Assembly (NCBI RefSeq): GCF_024496085.1
Contig: NZ_CP101751.1
Span: forward strand, 1,302,001-1,366,000
From: Flavobacterium cerinum
Lineage (GTDB): Bacteria > Bacteroidota > Bacteroidia > Flavobacteriales > Flavobacteriaceae
DNA: 64,000 nt
Reading direction: 5' to 3'
Program-made: the position numbers and the translations under genes
The notes under the pieces: generated by a model
Told to the model about the DNA's origin: nothing
The model's database searches: none
Seen by the model: the letters and a program-made list of their open reading frames with translations, nothing else
Shown here: positions 1 to 7,487 of the stretch, in pieces
How positions within the stretch are numbered: position 1 is the stretch's first letter
How the letters are laid out: each line of letters begins with the position of its first letter

Positions 1-186
1 GTTGTTGTGTATCAGGGATATGATTTTTTGAATGATCCTTACGAACAGAGTAATAAAATTAAAAGTGATAGTCTTTTGAATATTGGTGATTTTAAGTATA
101 AAAAATACACAATTAAAGATTTTGAGAAAAAAAAATGGAGAGTAACTTATCCTAATGACGGCTTTAAAGACGGAAAATTCCGATAG
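1..186 (+). CDS. 3' end of an unrecognised gene cut by the window edge
   Basis: The last 61 codons of an ORF in frame 1 are visible, ending with TAG at 184-186. The peptide is charged and rich in Tyr and Lys (it includes YQGYDFLNDPYEQ). I recognise no domain. The stop is followed immediately by spacer element copy A1, so this is the last gene of a cassette. It could be an immunity protein or a toxin tail; the position cannot decide between them. Confidence 0.6.
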   Translation, partial: VVVYQGYDFLNDPYEQSNKIKSDSLLNIGDFKYKKYTIKDFEKKKWRVTYPNDGFKDGKFR

Positions 187-331
187 CTAGATCGCTCGGA
201 TTTGCAATCCCAGAGAATAAATAAAAGTAAAACCTAACCTTATACAGGGTTAGGTTTTTTGGCAGTAGGATAAGATTTTGAATATACTATTTTTGTTTTG
301 CTTGTTGAGCTTTACACGGATTACAAATCCG
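187..331 (+). repeat. Spacer element family A, copy A1 (right end altered)
   Basis: The plan is the same in all family A copies. It starts with a left palindrome around CTCGGATTTGCAATCC (195-210). A Rho-independent terminator follows, AAAACCTAACC...GGTTAGGTTTTTT (229-260). Then comes a TATTTTTG box (288-295) matching the Bacteroidetes -7 consensus TAnnTTTG. The element ends with the right palindrome CGGATTACAAATCCG (317-331). This copy has a short terminator loop and a CCCAGAG right arm, both shared with A9. After 331 the usual CGCGATCTGG is replaced by a GC-rich stretch (332-353) that ends just before the next gene. Confidence 0.85.
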
Positions 332-369
332 CCTCTGCTAGCGCGAGCGCCTGTAAAAAGAAATAAAAA

Positions 370-849
370 ATGAAAGAGAGAATAAAAATAGTTGTTTTTA
401 GTGTGTTGGTTATAATATGTTTTTCATGTAATCTAAAAGAAAAAGATTACAATGAAAATATTAATGAATTAAATGAGTACATTAATAATATAGAAAAACC
501 AAGAAATGTAAAGTTTAAAATTTATGAGTTAAATTCGAATGTCTCTAGAATTGGCCCTTCAGATAATTGCTTAGTTGCAATTTTAACCTATTCTAAAGAT
601 GACTTTTTAAGGATAAAGAATGAAATCGTAAAAGAGGAGCCTGTTGATATAAAATTTATTAAAAAAGATGATAAATTAGCATGGTTTCCTAAATCTGTTA
701 CTGATGAATTTGTTTTAAAAGGAGATTTGTATTATAGTATTAAAGCCAAATCCTATAAAGCTAATTGTTTTTATAAAGATCCATATATACATGGTTTTTG
801 CTTTTTTACAGATCAGAATGAGATTTTTTTAAGCTTATATGCTTTATAA
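370..849 (+). CDS. Small putative lipoprotein, candidate immunity protein
   Basis: This 159-aa product starts with a short basic segment and a hydrophobic stretch (residues 5-19) ending in FSC, so it is probably a lipoprotein with Cys20 as the acylated residue. The rest is Lys/Glu/Asn rich, with no domain I recognise. It lies alone between spacer copies A1 and A2, with no toxin fragment in front. By position and size it resembles the immunity genes of the neighbouring cassettes, but that role is inferred. Its base composition is very AT-rich, as in the other cassettes. Confidence 0.75.
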   Translation: MKERIKIVVFSVLVIICFSCNLKEKDYNENINELNEYINNIEKPRNVKFKIYELNSNVSRIGPSDNCLVAILTYSKDDFLRIKNEIVKEEPVDIKFIKKDDKLAWFPKSVTDEFVLKGDLYYSIKAKSYKANCFYKDPYIHGFCFFTDQNEIFLSLYAL

Positions 850-855
850 AAAAAA

Positions 856-898
856 TAGATCACTCGGATTTGCAATCCGAGCGAATAAATAAAAGTAA
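856..898 (+). repeat. Spacer element copy A2, left part (split by an IS)
   Basis: The left palindrome CACTCGGATTTGCAATCCGAG and the following GAATAAATAAAAGTAA match the other family A copies. The match stops at 898, where the insertion sequence begins. The terminator that should come next is absent on both sides of the IS. Confidence 0.85.
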
Positions 899-1032
899 GG
901 GGCTGTCTCAAAAGGACATCCCCTTTTTTATTGCCGACAATCTTCTGATTTATTTTTTCTGATTTAGCTATTTTGATGTCTCTTTTAGCCAGTAAAAGCA
1001 TCTACTTTTCAAAAAAGAGAAAATTATCCCTT

Positions 1033-2388
1033 TTATGATGTCCTAACAGGGCATTTTTTGAGGTTATGAGCCATAGCAAGTAATGCCGTTTCCACTTCGG
1101 CCTTGGCTTTGCTACGCAGATTATACCTGCGGAAGCCTTTGTTGTTTTTTATCTGGGCAAACACGGTTTCTACATCATGACAGCGTTGCTTTCTGAGTTC
1201 CTTTCCCCTGTCGGTTACGAGCAGGTTATAAGCTTTTGTTCTTAACTGGGCTACTTCGGGATTAGATAAAGAGATACTTGGTATTCCTGTTCTGGTGTCT
1301 TTGTCAAAATGATTATATTTTACATATGCTTCAACACCTTCATTATCAAGTAATGTGTAGTTTTCCTGCGAACCATAACCTGCATCAGCCACAAGTTCTT
1401 CAGGTAGTCTATTGTAGTGTTCTTTAAAAATTTTTATATGTTCGGGTAGCGTCCTTGTATCATTGGGATTAGGGTGTAAAGAGTAATTTACAATGAACTG
1501 GTTGTGTGTGCTTATCTGTAAGTTATATCCCGGTTTTAACTGTCCGTTCTTCATGTGGTCTTCTTTCATCCGCATAAAAGTAGCATCAGTATCGGTCTTA
1601 CAAAAGCTGTTTCGCTTACCCATTATATCTTCTTGCTTAGCATACTTCTGAAGGTTTGCAGGCCAGTTCTTACGGGCATAGTTAAGCTTCTGCCGTACTT
1701 TAGGGCATATCTTTTTGCCTTTAAGGGCGGTGTCAATCTTCTTAATAGTCTTTTCAACAGCTTCCTTGTCAATAGCCTTAAACTCAACTTCTGTCTTGTC
1801 TTTAGATTCAGTAGCGGCAACTTGCTGCGTATACTCCCATAAGTCCTGAAGCTGCTCTTCTATGCGCCTTTTATTCCTTTCGATGGATCTGCCCCATACA
1901 AAAGTGTACCGGTTGGCATTGGCTTCTATTTTTGTACCATCGGTAAAAACAGTTTTAAGGCTCACATGTCCCTGGGATTCTAAAAGCAATACAACCTGGG
2001 TAAAGATGCTGCGTACCTCATCTTTAAGGCGTTCACTCCTAAAGCGGTTTATAGTATTATGGTCAGGACGGCTCATACCGCTTAACCACATAAAATGGAT
2101 ATTCTGCTTCAAGGCTTCCTCAAGCCTGCGGCTGGAAAAAATATTGCACAAATAACCATAAACCAACACTTTAAGAAGCATGCGGGGATGGTAACTGGAA
2201 GTGCCGCCTGGTTTGTAATTCTTAATAAGGCACTCCAAATCAAGACCGTCAATCACATCGGAAACGGTTCTTACTGGATGGTTGAGTTCTATCAGCTCCT
2301 CTAAACTCGGAGGAAGTAGAAAATTTTGCTTGGGATTGTAATCTTTAAAGACTACTTTTGATTTATTATACACACCGCAAGTTAACAA
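1033..2388 (-). CDS. IS1182-family transposase
   Basis: This 451-aa DDE transposase appears intact. The N-terminal part (about residues 20-120) has the DUF772-type region with PRMLLKVLVYGYLCNIFSSR. The catalytic region includes FTDGTKIEANANRY (first Asp), ELVADAGYGSQENY (second Asp) and a C-terminal DVETVFAQIKNNKGFRRYNL that supplies the Glu. It is the only gene of the IS and the length is normal for the family. Transcription runs against the surrounding cassettes. The base composition is visibly less AT-rich than the flanking cassette genes, which fits separate acquisition. Confidence 0.95.
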   Translation of the reverse strand: MLTCGVYNKSKVVFKDYNPKQNFLLPPSLEELIELNHPVRTVSDVIDGLDLECLIKNYKPGGTSSYHPRMLLKVLVYGYLCNIFSSRRLEEALKQNIHFMWLSGMSRPDHNTINRFRSERLKDEVRSIFTQVVLLLESQGHVSLKTVFTDGTKIEANANRYTFVWGRSIERNKRRIEEQLQDLWEYTQQVAATESKDKTEVEFKAIDKEAVEKTIKKIDTALKGKKICPKVRQKLNYARKNWPANLQKYAKQEDIMGKRNSFCKTDTDATFMRMKEDHMKNGQLKPGYNLQISTHNQFIVNYSLHPNPNDTRTLPEHIKIFKEHYNRLPEELVADAGYGSQENYTLLDNEGVEAYVKYNHFDKDTRTGIPSISLSNPEVAQLRTKAYNLLVTDRGKELRKQRCHDVETVFAQIKNNKGFRRYNLRSKAKAEVETALLAMAHNLKKCPVRTS

Positions 2389-2402
2389 ACTTGCAAAATA
2401 TA

Positions 2403-2420
2403 GGGAGCTCTCGGGCTCCC
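2403..2420. other. Hairpin near the IS right end
   Basis: GGGAGC-TCTCGG-GCTCCC forms a six-base-pair stem between the transposase start and the right inverted repeat. In many insertion sequences such a hairpin in the transposase leader limits translation of transcripts entering from outside; that role here is inferred. Confidence 0.5.
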
Positions 2421-2467
2421 TTATTTGTATAAAAAAATTGAGGCTGCCTCACTTTTGAGACAGCCCC

Positions 2468-2559
2468 ATCTGTTTTTTGGCAGTAGGATAAGATTTTGAA
2501 TATACTATTTTTGTTTTACTTGTTGAGCTTTACACGGATTACAAATCCGCGCGATCTGG
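2468..2559 (+). repeat. Spacer element copy A2, right part
   Basis: After the IS the element resumes at GTTTTTTGGCAGTAGG and continues through the TATTTTTG box to the right palindrome CGGATTACAAATCCG (2535-2549) and the CGCGATCTGG end. The terminator stem is missing. Upstream transcription into the next cassette is therefore no longer stopped by the element itself. Confidence 0.9.
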
Positions 2560-2814
2560 GGCTGTAATTTATGCTCCAATGACATGGGGAAGAGGAAGTG
2601 CTAATTTGTTTAATAATTCTAGTTTTCTGCCATGGGGTACTAATTTTGGAGTGGTTGTCAAATACCTGAAAAATATAAAGATAATTGGTCTAATATTAGG
2701 GTGAATTCAGCGTTTATGAATCAATATAAACGTTATGATCCGAATTTGAATTGTAATAGATTTTCAACAATTAATGGTGGATATTACACGTGGAAAGGTA
2801 ATTTTAAGTTTTAA
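2558..2814 (+). pseudogene. Frameshifted toxin-tip fragment
   Basis: From the element end the frame reads GAVIYAPMTWGRGSANLFNN and stops at TGA (about 2700-2703). A second frame, entered near 2658-2665 by a one-base shift, reads QIPEKYKDNWSNIRVNSAFM and continues to a TAA at 2812-2814. Joined, they give one domain of about 85 residues that ends 2 nt before the next ATG. I read this as the C-terminal tip of a polymorphic toxin disabled by an indel. The toxin family is not recognised. Confidence 0.6.
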
Positions 2815-2816
2815 TT

Positions 2817-3461
2817 ATGAAAAAATTATTTGTATTAATTGCGGTTTCTCTTTTCTCGTGTAAAGGAGAAATTAAAAAAGAAATAAATGGAAATCTTAAA
2901 AATATTTATAATAATTCAAGAATTGACTCTTTAATAAGAATGGGCTTCACCATATCAGATAATATTAATTTTTTTGAAATGAAAGTAGATAATGTTATAA
3001 CTAAAGGGAGTGAATTTTTTGCATTAAAAGATGAAGGGGATGTTGTTGTAATTAATGAGTTTGACAATGGGAAAATAAAAAATAGGAAGATTAAAAAAGT
3101 TGGAAACTTTTATTTTGAAAAAATTGAGCAAAGTTTTACGGGTGATGAGGAAGAGTTGTCAACTTATTTTGTTTATTATAGGAATGATAAAATTGTTGTT
3201 TTTGATATTAGAAGAAATGTATTTTCTAAGACCGAGTACCTCACGGACGTTTTTTTTATTTATAAAGATAGGATAAAACATTTTTCACAAGAAGATATGG
3301 ATAATGTTTCTATTCATGAGATCCCGATTGATTCAAATGTGTTTAATGAAGGTTGGTGTAAACAACAGTTCTTAAAGAGTAAGCATATAAAGGAGGAGAA
3401 TGTTTCTTATAAGGATAGGATTCCATCATTTTATTGTGATTTCATTTTTCAGATTCATTAA
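2817..3461 (+). CDS. Putative lipoprotein, candidate immunity protein
   Basis: This 214-aa product has a clear lipoprotein signal (MKKLFVLIAVSLFSC, Cys15). The mature part is AT-rich-coded and mostly beta-prone, and I recognise no family. It starts 2 nt after the decayed toxin tip at 2558-2814 and is followed by spacer A3. This toxin-then-immunity order is typical of Rhs cassettes. A periplasmic or outer-membrane lipoprotein would fit neutralisation of a toxin that acts in the envelope; this is inference. Confidence 0.75.
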   Translation: MKKLFVLIAVSLFSCKGEIKKEINGNLKNIYNNSRIDSLIRMGFTISDNINFFEMKVDNVITKGSEFFALKDEGDVVVINEFDNGKIKNRKIKKVGNFYFEKIEQSFTGDEEELSTYFVYYRNDKIVVFDIRRNVFSKTEYLTDVFFIYKDRIKHFSQEDMDNVSIHEIPIDSNVFNEGWCKQQFLKSKHIKEENVSYKDRIPSFYCDFIFQIH

Positions 3462-3472
3462 ATATCCCAGAC

Positions 3473-3640
3473 CCAGATCGCTCGGATTTGCAATCCGAGT
3501 GAATAAATAAAAGTAAAACCTAACCGTATACATATACAGGGTTAGGTTTTTTGCTTTTTGGCAGTAGGATAAGATTTTGAATATACTATTTTTGTTTTGC
3601 TTGTTGAACTTTACACGGATTACAAATCCGCGCGATCTGG
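3473..3640 (+). repeat. Spacer element family A, copy A3 (complete, reference copy)
   Basis: The element begins CCAGATCGCTCGGATTTG and ends with CGCGCGATCTGG. The first about 30 bases are an imperfect inverted repeat of the last about 30. The terminator lies at 3515-3552 and the TATTTTTG box at 3587-3594. Read in one frame, the right end encodes ELYTDYKSARSG and runs on into the next ORF. It has the REP-pair (BIME-like) layout, but no associated transposase is seen. Confidence 0.9.
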
Positions 3641-4430
3641 TATTTGGTTAAGTGTGGATCCGTTGGCTCAGAACTATCAGGGATGGAATCCGTATAATTA
3701 TACGATGCAAAACCCGATTAATTTGATTGATCCTACGGGTATGGCACCTGAAGATGGTGATCCTAAACGGAGGAATTCTGTTGTCATTGATGGTTCAAAA
3801 AGTGATAAACATGATAAAGCGCTTAAGGCAAATAAAAAAGCTGTTCAAAAGCTAGATAGTTCAGTGACAGTAATAAGCGCAAAATCAAGAAAAGATATGA
3901 TGAATCAGATTAGTAGTCATCTCGAAGATAGTGAAAAAATGGGTGATGTATCAATTCTTTCTCATGGAAATTATGATGATACTGGATTTTATATAGGAAA
4001 AGATTATATAAATACTAAATCGAAAATGGAAAGTTTAGGTGTCGAATTAGCAAAATATTCCGACAGTGATACGAATATAGCTATAACAGCTTGTCATTTA
4101 GGAGCAGGGCACAACCCTGAGTCAAGTAAAGATATGTTGCAGATATTGTCAAATTCGACTAAAGCTAATGTGTTTACTAGTATGACTTGGGGGGCTGCAA
4201 CAGAAAATAGGTTTAATAATAGTGATGTGCCATATTTCTTTTCAGATCCAACCTATACTGTGTTTGATAAAACACCATTAAGTCCTGTGAATTATAAGGA
4301 TAAAGAGTTAGGGAAGACGAGGTTGAATTCAATTAAGAACTTAGGGAATACATTATATCTGAGGCCTAATAGTAATCCCAAAATTATTAAAGATGTTTAT
4401 TTTACAAGAACAGGTTTTATAAAATATTGA
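3597..4430 (+). CDS. Rhs tip fragment with a His/Cys (caspase-like) toxin domain
   Basis: The ORF enters from the spacer (ELYTDYKSARSG) and at once becomes the end of an Rhs core: IWLSVDPLAQNYQGWNPYNY, then NPINLIDPTGM. The toxin domain follows, about residues 55-277. It contains DVSILSHGNYDDTGF and, some 45 residues on, NIAITACHLGAG. A His after a hydrophobic strand and a Cys after a second strand is the dyad layout of clan CD / CHAT / DUF4347-type folds. A protease-like toxin is therefore plausible but unproven. There is no proper start: TTG 3597 lies inside the spacer. It is probably a displaced tip, silent unless it recombines with a full rhs gene. Confidence 0.7.
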   Translation: MLVELYTDYKSARSGIWLSVDPLAQNYQGWNPYNYTMQNPINLIDPTGMAPEDGDPKRRNSVVIDGSKSDKHDKALKANKKAVQKLDSSVTVISAKSRKDMMNQISSHLEDSEKMGDVSILSHGNYDDTGFYIGKDYINTKSKMESLGVELAKYSDSDTNIAITACHLGAGHNPESSKDMLQILSNSTKANVFTSMTWGAATENRFNNSDVPYFFSDPTYTVFDKTPLSPVNYKDKELGKTRLNSIKNLGNTLYLRPNSNPKIIKDVYFTRTGFIKY

Positions 4431-4435
4431 TGTTC

Positions 4436-5155
4436 ATGAAAAAGTTATGTATATTATTATCGTTATTGTCAGTTTTTTTGAGTTGTCAAACAAAACCCCA
4501 AAAAGATAATGTGTTGAAGAATAATGAGTATTTTAGTGCAAAAGACTCTTTATATGAAGATTACGATTTATTTAGTTTTAGGCCTATAAATCATGTGAAA
4601 TATCAAGACAAACATTCCTCATTTTTAAAAGTTATCAATGAAAAAGATGAATCAAAAATTCTGATGTCAATAGATAATGATATTAAAGAATTACTTTTGA
4701 AGAAAGAGAAGAACTTAGGGTACTATATACATACTCAGAGTTTTGAACAGGACTATGTAAAAGAGTATTTATACACGGTTTTTTCAAAAAATATAATTAT
4801 AACGTTTGTTTTGAATAGGTATGAAGATCAAGTAAAGAAAACTTTAACGAGCTATCGTGTACTTTTCCCTTTAAATAAGAAAACGTTTTTACAAAGAGAA
4901 TTAATATTTAAGCTTAAGGATAGTATTGTTATTACTGAATTTGAAGAAATTGATATAGAAGGATTTTTGAAAAAAAAAATAGCCGATTATGAAAGTGAAT
5001 ATTTTTATAAATTTAATACTGATAATAATAGTTGTGTCAAATATTATCATGACGTTGAGAGTGGAAAGTTGATATTTGAATCTGAATACAATGTATTCAA
5101 TTCAAAAAGTATGGCAAGCCCATATTATTATTATTATTGGAAAGTAAAAAAATGA
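4436..5155 (+). CDS. Putative lipoprotein, candidate immunity to the caspase-like tip
   Basis: I chose ATG 4436 because it gives a normal lipoprotein signal (MKKLCILLSLLSVFLSC, Cys17); ATG 4430 or TTG 4427 would add two or three residues. The 239-aa product has no family I recognise. It begins 5 nt after the stop of the toxin tip and is closed by spacer A4. The tight toxin-immunity spacing suggests cotranscription. Confidence 0.75.
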   Translation: MKKLCILLSLLSVFLSCQTKPQKDNVLKNNEYFSAKDSLYEDYDLFSFRPINHVKYQDKHSSFLKVINEKDESKILMSIDNDIKELLLKKEKNLGYYIHTQSFEQDYVKEYLYTVFSKNIIITFVLNRYEDQVKKTLTSYRVLFPLNKKTFLQRELIFKLKDSIVITEFEEIDIEGFLKKKIADYESEYFYKFNTDNNSCVKYYHDVESGKLIFESEYNVFNSKSMASPYYYYYWKVKK

Positions 5156-5158
5156 TAA

Positions 5159-5324
5159 CCATCGCTCGGATTTGTAATCCGAGTGAATAAATAAAAGTAG
5201 AACCTAACCGTATACATATACATGGTTAGGTTTTTTGCTTTTTGGCAGTAGGATAAGATTTTGAATATACTATTTTTGTTTGACAAGTGGAGCTTTACAC
5301 GGATTATAAATCCGCGCGATCTGG
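5159..5324 (+). repeat. Spacer element family A, copy A4 (chimeric)
   Basis: The left part, through the terminator (about 5200-5235) and TATTTTTG box, matches the A1/A3 subtype (GGCAGTAGGATAAGATTTTGAA). The right part switches to the A5-A8 subtype (TTTGACAAGTGGAGCTTTACACGG). The right palindrome carries a T (CGGATTATAAATCCG). This mosaic is direct evidence that copies recombine or convert each other. Confidence 0.9.
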
Positions 5325-5745
5325 TTTTCTGACATTGGATGAGGCTAATAGTTAGGCAAGAAGTGCTGCTAATTTGAGTACTGCTGAGAAAAGTCTGTAT
5401 GTAGATATAGGCAAGATTGATTTAGGTAGTCTTACCATGTATGATTTTACGAAGCCTACTATACAGGTTAATTTTGCTGATCCAAGAAGTGCTAGGATGG
5501 TTGGAAGTACTGGAGCTGTTTACGGAACAATTACGTTAACCTTGCTAAATCAAAAAGGTGATTTACGAATAGGCAGAAAGAAAGATAACTTGGTTGATAT
5601 ATATGATTTTAATATGGATGGAAGATGGATGAGAGATAAATTAACTAAGTTAGGTATATATATAGCTACTGTTAACGGTAAATATAAAATTACAAGTTTT
5701 AATATATATGGTTATGGAAAAGCAAAAATTCCAAATATGCGATAA
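5324..5745 (+). pseudogene. Toxin-tip fragment with an in-frame stop
   Basis: Continuing the element frame gives SGFLTLDEANS, then TAG at 5353-5355, then an open frame of 130 codons to 5745. The part after the stop contains SLYVDIGKIDLGSLTMYDF and TGAVYGTITLTLLNQKGDLR. It could start at TTG 5374, but a single nonsense mutation in a displaced tip is the simpler reading. The domain is not recognised. A lipoprotein gene follows after 24 nt. Confidence 0.6.
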
Positions 5746-5769
5746 TCATATAATTTATAAAGTCAGACT

Positions 5770-6277
5770 ATGAAGCGAATTTTAGTATTGTGTGTGTTTT
5801 TTATGCTTATAGGTTGCGATAAAAACTATCACGATGGATTGTTAGAAAATTTATTTGGGATTAATGGTTTAAAGTATAAAATTATTTGTTCAAATGAAGA
5901 ATTTTCCAGTGGAGGGGAGGGGTTTTATTATTGTGTTTATGAACTGGATAAGATCTCATTAGATAAAATTATAAATTCTAAACTTGTAGATTTTCCAGTT
6001 AAGCCAGAGTATAGGGCAAATTGGGAGGTGGTAAAATGGGAAAAAACACCAGTAAAATTGAACGATTTACCCTTGTATAAATATTGTTGTGAATATCATA
6101 GGCCGATAGATTTTGAGAAATGTTTTTCGGAAATATTTGAAAAAAAAAATAATAGAGAAAGTAGGAAACTATTATTCGTCTTTTTATTATGATAATAAAG
6201 AAGAGCCTGTTTATGTTGATTTTTTTATTCTGGTTCCTAGTGAGAATAGACTATATTTTGTAAGCAAAAAAACTTAA
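5770..6277 (+). pseudogene. Putative immunity lipoprotein with an A10 frameshift
   Basis: The product starts MKRILVLCVFFMLIGCDKN, a good lipobox with Cys16. The uninterrupted frame ends at 6192. The coding run contains ten A residues at 6140-6149. With nine A the frame continues as EKKIIEKVGNYYSSFYYDN through a further stretch to TAA at 6275-6277, just before spacer A5. The extension has the composition of the rest of the gene, so the original protein was probably about 168 aa. The tract may be a fixed mutation, a phase-variable site or a sequencing error. Confidence 0.65.
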
Positions 6278-6286
6278 CCTTGAAGA

Positions 6287-6456
6287 CCAGCTCGCTCGGA
6301 TTTGCAATCCGAGTGAATAAAGAAGTGAATAAAACCTAAGCGTATACATATACAGGGTTAGGTTTTTTGTTTTTTAACAGTAGGGTAAGATTTTGGATAT
6401 GCTATCTTTGTTTGACAAGTGGAGCTTTACACGGATTACAAATCCGCGCGATCTGG
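6287..6456 (+). repeat. Spacer element family A, copy A5
   Basis: It starts CCAGCTCGCTCGGATTTG and ends CGCGCGATCTGG. It is the second subtype: TTTTTTAACAGTAGGGTAAG and a TATCTTTG box at 6403-6410. A duplicated GTGAATAAAGAA precedes the terminator. The box change from TATTTTTG to TATCTTTG preserves the TAnnTTTG pattern. Confidence 0.9.
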
Positions 6457-7484
6457 TTATTTATTACTACCATCCGGATCATTTGGGATCGAGTACGTAT
6501 TTAACAGATGCGAATGGAATGCCGTACCAATTTTTCTTAAATTTACCATTCGGGGAAACAATGGTGGAAATGCACAGTTTTACAGAAAACTATGCTTCCC
6601 CTTATAAGTTTAATGGTAAAGAACTGGATGAGGAGACTGGGCTATACTATTATGGGGTGAGATATTACGACCCGAGAACGAATATTTGGTTGAGTGTTGA
6701 CCCGTTAGCGGAACAATTCCCGAATTGGAATCCGTATAATTATACGATGCAGAATCCGATTAACTTGATTGACCCGACAGGTATGTCTGCTGAGGATAAT
6801 GATGATTGGGTATTAGGCTCTGATAACAAAATTCGATGGGACAATAATGCGAATTCGCCTGAAACAACCCAAAAGGGTGATACTTATTTAGGAAAGACTT
6901 TAACATTTAATTTTAATAGCTACATTGATGGTGAACTTTGGGATGGTCCAGGCGGGAATATGGCTGCTGGAGAAAAATTAACTTCAACTGTTACTATTAC
7001 AGGAAATGAAAACGAAAAGGGGGAATTAACAAGTATATCGAGTTCCAAATCAATTCAAATTGGTGATACTCCTATTGGTGCTGCAAGAGATTTTTATCCA
7101 GGTAAAGGAGGTGATAATAACACTTTGACTGCAAAATCTACTGCTTCAGGTGTAAACATAAATTTTGAGCAGCATGCAAGTGTATCTCCGATAGAAGAGG
7201 TTGGTTTGAATGCGGGAGGGTATAAAATTGTTGATGTTGCCCAAAAGCTAAACATAAATTACAACAACAAAAATGGAGTGCTTAATGTAGATGCATATAC
7301 AGGAATTTTTCCATCCGCATCTTTAAATATGTCTTCAAATAACGGATTTGTAAACGTAAAAATGATGCAATATAATCAACCTTCATTTGTTAAGACTCAC
7401 AGTGCTAATTATAAACCTGTGCCTGTCAGTGGTGGTAGGGCATACAATTTTTCATACTATCCAACAACATTTTACAAAAGATAA
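6393..7484 (+). CDS. Rhs core end plus C-terminal tip
   Basis: This is the longest Rhs remnant in the window. After the spacer it reads YYYHPDHLGSSTYLTDANG, then KELDEETGLYYYGVRYYDPR, IWLSVDPLAEQFPNWNPYNY and NPINLIDPTGM, which is the classic Rhs-associated core ending at about residue 130. The variable tip (about 230 residues) contains RWDNNANSPETTQKGDTYLG and has no toxin family I can name. Unlike the other cassettes it is not in the ELYTDYKSARSG frame; the ORF passes through the element as SLFDKWSFTRITNPRDL. ATG 6393 is inside the spacer, so this is most likely a displaced fragment rather than a free-standing gene. Confidence 0.75.
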   Translation: MDMLSLFDKWSFTRITNPRDLVIYYYHPDHLGSSTYLTDANGMPYQFFLNLPFGETMVEMHSFTENYASPYKFNGKELDEETGLYYYGVRYYDPRTNIWLSVDPLAEQFPNWNPYNYTMQNPINLIDPTGMSAEDNDDWVLGSDNKIRWDNNANSPETTQKGDTYLGKTLTFNFNSYIDGELWDGPGGNMAAGEKLTSTVTITGNENEKGELTSISSSKSIQIGDTPIGAARDFYPGKGGDNNTLTAKSTASGVNINFEQHASVSPIEEVGLNAGGYKIVDVAQKLNINYNNKNGVLNVDAYTGIFPSASLNMSSNNGFVNVKMMQYNQPSFVKTHSANYKPVPVSGGRAYNFSYYPTTFYKR

Positions 7485-7487
7485 ATT

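Larger units (their letters stand above)
899..2467 (-). mobile_element. IS1182-family insertion sequence (1569 bp)
   Basis: The ends are inverted repeats: GGGGCTGTCTCAAAAG at 899-914 and its complement CTTTTGAGACAGCCCC at 2452-2467. The interior carries one transposase gene on the minus strand. The bases next to the ends (GTAA before, ATCT after) do not form an obvious target duplication. The family A sequence between the flanks has lost its terminator stem (expected AACCTAACC...GGTTAGG). Either the insertion caused an adjacent deletion, or the IS arrived by recombination. The assignment rests on the transposase and on the GGGGCTGTC-type ends known for this family. Confidence 0.9.

Noticed and set aside
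1555-2304. Plus-strand ORFs inside the IS
   Set aside because: They are frame shadows of the transposase on the opposite strand and resemble no proteins.
6419-6607. ORF starting at the spacer GTG in the cassette at 6393
   Set aside because: It is the ELYTDYKSARSG frame, which in this cassette does not match the Rhs core; the core is in the other frame.
3597-7484. Complete rhs gene
   Set aside because: The two Rhs-containing ORFs hold only the last part of the core, have no YD repeats and start inside spacers.
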